The notes beneath the pieces are model-generated. The model was not told the DNA's origin, made no database searches, and was given only the letters and a program-made list of their open reading frames with translations. A stretch of 64,000 nucleotides of DNA from MGML01 sp034416335 (GTDB lineage: Bacteria > Chloroflexota > Dehalococcoidia > Dehalococcoidales > UBA2162), in NCBI GenBank assembly GCA_034416335.1, contig DAOULV010000003.1:124001-188000 (forward strand), given 5' to 3'. The position numbers and the translations under genes are program-made. This document shows positions 60,992 to 64,000 of the stretch, in pieces (position 1 is the stretch's first letter; each line of letters starts with the position of its first letter).

Positions 60992-61291
60992 ATGGCTTTA
61001 AAACAGAACAAGGACGCGGAACATAACGAAGTTGATTTTCAGGATTCGGTAAAAGTCCGGACCACCGGAAAAGTAGCCGGTATTCTGCTGGACTCTTCCA
61101 ACAGTGATGGAACATCCCAACCTATGACAATGAGTAAAATGGCACGGATGCTCAATACAACTCCCTATTCGGTTAATGAGTCGCTTTTATCGTTACGGGA
61201 TATGGGAATAATAGACCTGGAACGCGGACGTATCGTTATCAATGATAAGAACCGAATGCATGAATTGACCCTGTCGCCCTGTACCGTTTAA
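60992..61291 (+). CDS. Small Crp-type winged-helix DNA-binding protein
   Basis: 99 residues. The C-terminal 60 are a Crp/FNR-like helix-turn-helix (M-T-M-S-K-M-A-R-M-L-N-T-T-P-Y-S-V-N near 45-62, then a wing E-R-G-R-I-V-I-N-D). The N-terminal 35 residues are charged, and no cyclic-nucleotide domain is present. ATG 60992 has AAAGGA 7 bases before it, so the upstream GTG at 60974 is not used. A stand-alone DNA-binding half, either a naturally short regulator or a relic of a longer Crp-family gene. Confidence 0.78.
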   Translation: MALKQNKDAEHNEVDFQDSVKVRTTGKVAGILLDSSNSDGTSQPMTMSKMARMLNTTPYSVNESLLSLRDMGIIDLERGRIVINDKNRMHELTLSPCTV

Positions 61292-61371
61292 TATAACCTG
61301 AAAATCAGCCGTAGCCAGTACGGCAACATCGACCGTTATTCAACCAATGACAGACCTCGGGAGGCAAATAT

Positions 61372-62628
61372 ATGAAAAGAATCCTGATGATTTCAACACA
61401 CGGGTATTTTGAAGGCAATCCTTCTTTTGGACGTGCCGATACCGGAGGGCAGATAGTTTTTGTGATAGAACTATCAAAAGCCCTGGCTAAACTGGGATAC
61501 AAGATAGATATATTAACAAGGCAGTTCGAAAACCGCGCGCAAATCGAAGTGTTGAATGAAGATGTCAGGATAGTAAGGATGCCCTGCGGTGGAAATGACT
61601 TCATCCCGAAAGAATACCTGGTTCACTACCTGCCGGAACTTATAGACGGCTTTAAAAAATATTGCCGCGATAACGAGTTAAGCTACGAATTTATCGATTC
61701 TCACTACTGGGATGCCGGCTACGTGGGACTAAAGCTCGCAGAAGAATTCAAAATCCCCTACATTTTTACTCCTCACTCTCTCGGCATATGGAAAGAGATG
61801 AACACCAGAAAATCTATGGCCGACGAAGGGAAAACTGTTAATGAGAGCGATTTTGAGGCCGAGTATAATTTCAAAGAAAGAAACTCGACAGAGAAAGAAA
61901 TAATGCAGAAAGCGGCAAAGGTTATAGCTACCACACCGGAACAGAAGAGCATTATCGATGAAAAGTATGAAATAAATCCCGAAAAGATGGCCGTTATTCC
62001 TCCCGGGTTTTTCCCCGACAAGTATCACAGGATAGAAGAAAGTGAACTGGCCGCAGCCCGTAAAAGACTCGGTCTGCCTGATAGATTTATAATCACCGTC
62101 GGCAGAATAGCATCTAATAAAGGTTACGACCTGCTTATTAACGCTTTTAAGGATGTTAAGGCAGAGATACCGGACGTAAAACTGGTATTCGCTATCGGTT
62201 CGAATGAGGAATCGGATAAGAAAAAACGGGCGGATTTCGCCGATATGGCGAAAGACCTCGGCCTGGCCGAAGATGTATTGTTTTACGGACATGTAAAGGA
62301 ACTTGAAGTCTTCTATAATGCAGCCGAAATACTGGTAATGCCTTCCACCTATGAGCCATTCGGTATGGTGGCTATCGAAGGAATGGCTTGCGGTACGCCG
62401 GCCGTCGTCACCAGCCTGGGCGGACTCAAAGATTTCCTGGTAGATGGAGAGGACGCTCTATTTGCCAATCCACTGGACAAAAAAGCCCTAGCGGAAACGA
62501 TAATCAGACTTCTGAGTGACACCGGACTGAAAGAAAGTATTTCCCGCAAAGGTTACGAGAAAGCCCATTCTACGTTTACCTGGGAAATGATAGCCGGAAG
62601 TACCATCAATCTGGTGTCAGACTGGTAA
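61372..62628 (+). CDS. Sucrose-phosphate synthase-like GT4 glycosyltransferase
   Basis: 418 residues, GT-B fold. G-R-A-D-T-G-G-Q near residue 18 and T-P-H-S-L-G near 135 are sucrose-synthase/SPS marks (the second binds the phosphate of the acceptor), and E-P-F-G-M-V-A-I-E near 320 is the E-x7-E motif. Family members make sucrose-6-phosphate or mannosylfructose-phosphate from a nucleotide sugar and fructose-6-phosphate. The next gene, 3 bases on, is the matching HAD phosphatase, which settles the pathway type: a non-reducing disaccharide, usually a compatible solute or carbon store. Confidence 0.9.
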   Translation: MKRILMISTHGYFEGNPSFGRADTGGQIVFVIELSKALAKLGYKIDILTRQFENRAQIEVLNEDVRIVRMPCGGNDFIPKEYLVHYLPELIDGFKKYCRDNELSYEFIDSHYWDAGYVGLKLAEEFKIPYIFTPHSLGIWKEMNTRKSMADEGKTVNESDFEAEYNFKERNSTEKEIMQKAAKVIATTPEQKSIIDEKYEINPEKMAVIPPGFFPDKYHRIEESELAAARKRLGLPDRFIITVGRIASNKGYDLLINAFKDVKAEIPDVKLVFAIGSNEESDKKKRADFADMAKDLGLAEDVLFYGHVKELEVFYNAAEILVMPSTYEPFGMVAIEGMACGTPAVVTSLGGLKDFLVDGEDALFANPLDKKALAETIIRLLSDTGLKESISRKGYEKAHSTFTWEMIAGSTINLVSDW

Positions 62629-62631
62629 GAT

Positions 62632-63372
62632 ATGTTATATCCCAACACCGCTTATAACAGGATCCTCTGTACCGACCTCGACGGTACATTTATCGGTGAC
62701 GATACCTCTATGTATGAGTTGCTGAAACTGATAGAAGACAAAGGTATTATGCTCGTGTTCAGCACCGGAAGACACTTACCGTCGCTGCAGTCATTCATCC
62801 GCGAGAAGGAAATCCGAAATCCTGATGCCTGCATCCTGATGGTCGGAACGGAAATATATGTATATCAAAATGGTACATTCGTTAAGGATGAGAACTGGAG
62901 TGAAGTTATTTCCGAGGGATGGGACAAAGATAAAATAGCTGCTATGCTCGATGATATCGAAGAAATAACTCTCCAGGACCAGCAGTGGCAGACGGAATTC
63001 AAGGCCAGTTATTACCTGAGAGAAAATGCGGATACCGTACTGAATACTATCGAACGGCGTATGCAGAACGAAGGTTTAAAAGCCCACATCGTTTACTCCG
63101 GCGAACAGTTTCTGGACTTCCTTCCGGAACATTCGGGAAAAGCCGAGGCTCTAAAATACGTTGCCGGACACTCGGGAATTCGGGAAGATAACATAGTCGT
63201 ATGCGGTGATTCCGGTAACGACACGGATATGTTCAAAGCCGGGTTTAAAGGAATAATCGTTGGAAATGCCTTATCTGAATTACAGGATTTCCCTGGTGAA
63301 AATGCCTACCATGCCGTAAAGAGTTACAGTGCCGGAATTATCGAAGGGCTCGGATACTACGGCTTCGTATAG
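62632..63372 (+). CDS. HAD-IIB sugar-phosphate phosphatase (sucrose-phosphate phosphatase-like)
   Basis: 246 residues. D17-L-D-G-T near the start is the nucleophile motif I, S-T-G-R near 44 motif II, and G-D-S-G-N-D near 195 motif IV, with K near 172 in G-K-A-E-A. The cap domain lies between 80 and 160. It removes the phosphate from the disaccharide phosphate made by the previous gene. ATG 62632 follows the SPS stop by 3 bases, so translation is coupled. Confidence 0.9.
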   Translation: MLYPNTAYNRILCTDLDGTFIGDDTSMYELLKLIEDKGIMLVFSTGRHLPSLQSFIREKEIRNPDACILMVGTEIYVYQNGTFVKDENWSEVISEGWDKDKIAAMLDDIEEITLQDQQWQTEFKASYYLRENADTVLNTIERRMQNEGLKAHIVYSGEQFLDFLPEHSGKAEALKYVAGHSGIREDNIVVCGDSGNDTDMFKAGFKGIIVGNALSELQDFPGENAYHAVKSYSAGIIEGLGYYGFV

Positions 63373-63394
63373 CTCCGCATGTCAGTCCGGTTGG

Positions 63395-64000
63395 TTACTC
63401 CTGCCGCTTGATTGAAAGCCACGGGTAATCGGGAGACGATTCATGTACCTGCCTGATAAACTCAGCAGTTTTTTCCGGCAGTGCTGTGTTTATCTGTATC
63501 CCCGATCCCATTTCGAAACCGGCTACTGTCGTCAATCTTGGTAAAATTCTCAGATGCCAGTGATAGTATGGGTCGTCTTCATCTTCGGTCGTCGCTGTGT
63601 CGATTATCAGATTAAAGTCCGGATCTCCCAATCCCTGCCAGAGACAGAGCAGACTGTCTTTGAGGACAACAGCGAGTTCGGAAAGACCTTCCGGTGATAG
63701 TAAGCCGAACGAAGCACAATGGTCCTTGGGGATTATCCACGTTTCATATGGAACATGCGATGCATAAGGATGAAAAACAACAAATTGCCTGGTTTCAGTG
63801 ACTATTCTGAGTCCTTTATTTAACTCTTCACTCAGCAAATCACAGTATAAACAGCGGGCTACATCAACATAGTGTTCATGCGCTATATCGAATATACGAT
63901 TGTAATACGAGGCTATCACCGGTGTTGCCACGAGTTGAGAATGGGGATGCGCCAGTGACGTTCCTGATGTCGGCCCGTGGTTTTTAAAAATAGTGATAAA
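63395..64000 (-). CDS. galT: Second GalT-like uridylyltransferase, 5' partial at window end
   Basis: 201 residues visible. The frame continues past the GTG at 63931 to base 64000, so the start is outside the window. It holds the active-site H-P-H-S-Q, C-L-Y-C and H-W-H-L-R-I-L-P-R, closely matching the last 200 residues of the 52618-53628 protein, with clear divergence (about two of five residues changed by eye in places). It converges with the disaccharide phosphatase, 22 bases apart. Two GalT copies bracketing a sugar-synthesis cluster suggest distinct sugar-1-phosphate substrates. Confidence 0.9.
   Translation of the reverse strand, partial: FITIFKNHGPTSGTSLAHPHSQLVATPVIASYYNRIFDIAHEHYVDVARCLYCDLLSEELNKGLRIVTETRQFVVFHPYASHVPYETWIIPKDHCASFGLLSPEGLSELAVVLKDSLLCLWQGLGDPDFNLIIDTATTEDEDDPYYHWHLRILPRLTTVAGFEMGSGIQINTALPEKTAEFIRQVHESSPDYPWLSIKRQE

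Noticed and set aside
1..64000. CRISPR array, tRNA, rRNA, insertion sequence, prophage or integrase
   Set aside because: No regularly spaced repeats, no cloverleaf or rRNA-like tracts noticed by eye, and no transposase or integrase frame. A covariance-model scan would be needed to exclude small RNAs.

Overview
The window reads as chromosomal DNA of an anaerobic, respiring bacterium. I suspect a Dehalococcoidia-like Chloroflexota member. This is an inference from gene content: acetone-carboxylase/hydantoinase-type operons, class I CoA-transferases, corrinoid methyltransferases, a MetF-MetV-type folate reductase, many NarL-type two-component pairs, multiheme cytochromes with a system II-free (Ccm) maturation operon, and no LPS genes. 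No rRNA, tRNA, phage, transposase or CRISPR was seen, so taxonomy rests on the proteins alone.

Bases 1-23,600 are a catabolic region. It opens with the end of a peptide-type ABC importer. Two consecutive class I CoA-transferase pairs follow, then a gene broken by one in-frame TGA that I read as a selenoprotein of the UGSC type (5660-7387), and a serine hydrolase. On the minus strand lie a corrinoid protein/methyltransferase pair and a PrpE-like acyl-CoA synthetase. A strong consensus promoter at 12913-12941 precedes a long operon: HyuA-like, zinc-ribbon gamma-like, second HyuA-like, two near-identical HyuB-like subunits, MarR regulator, URO-D family protein. It looks like a five-subunit ATP-dependent ketone or aromatic-ketone carboxylase. 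The CoA-transferases and CoA synthetase would then activate and thiolyse its product (inference).

Bases 23,600-32,400 hold minus-strand units: a TetR-controlled ABC-2 exporter with a clear operator, an arsenic resistance pair (arsC, acr3) behind Pho-box-like repeats, a folate reductase fused to a dead receiver domain, and small membrane, CBS and zinc-ribbon proteins.

Bases 32,500-51,300 are a respiratory island. NarL-type sensor/regulator pairs surround a tetraheme cytochrome-FeS-NrfD quinol oxidoreductase operon, a dodecaheme NapC/NirT-like cytochrome, a hexaheme lipoprotein, and a Ccm operon (E, F, two unusual genes, A, B, C, D) that would mature these cytochromes. CcmD is a 49-residue gene.

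Bases 51,400-64,000 mix sugar metabolism (a GT4 glycosyltransferase, two GalT-like uridylyltransferases, a sucrose-phosphate-synthase-like transferase and its HAD phosphatase) with a TSUP transporter, a flavin disulfide oxidoreductase, a large MASE3 sensor kinase and two further response regulators.
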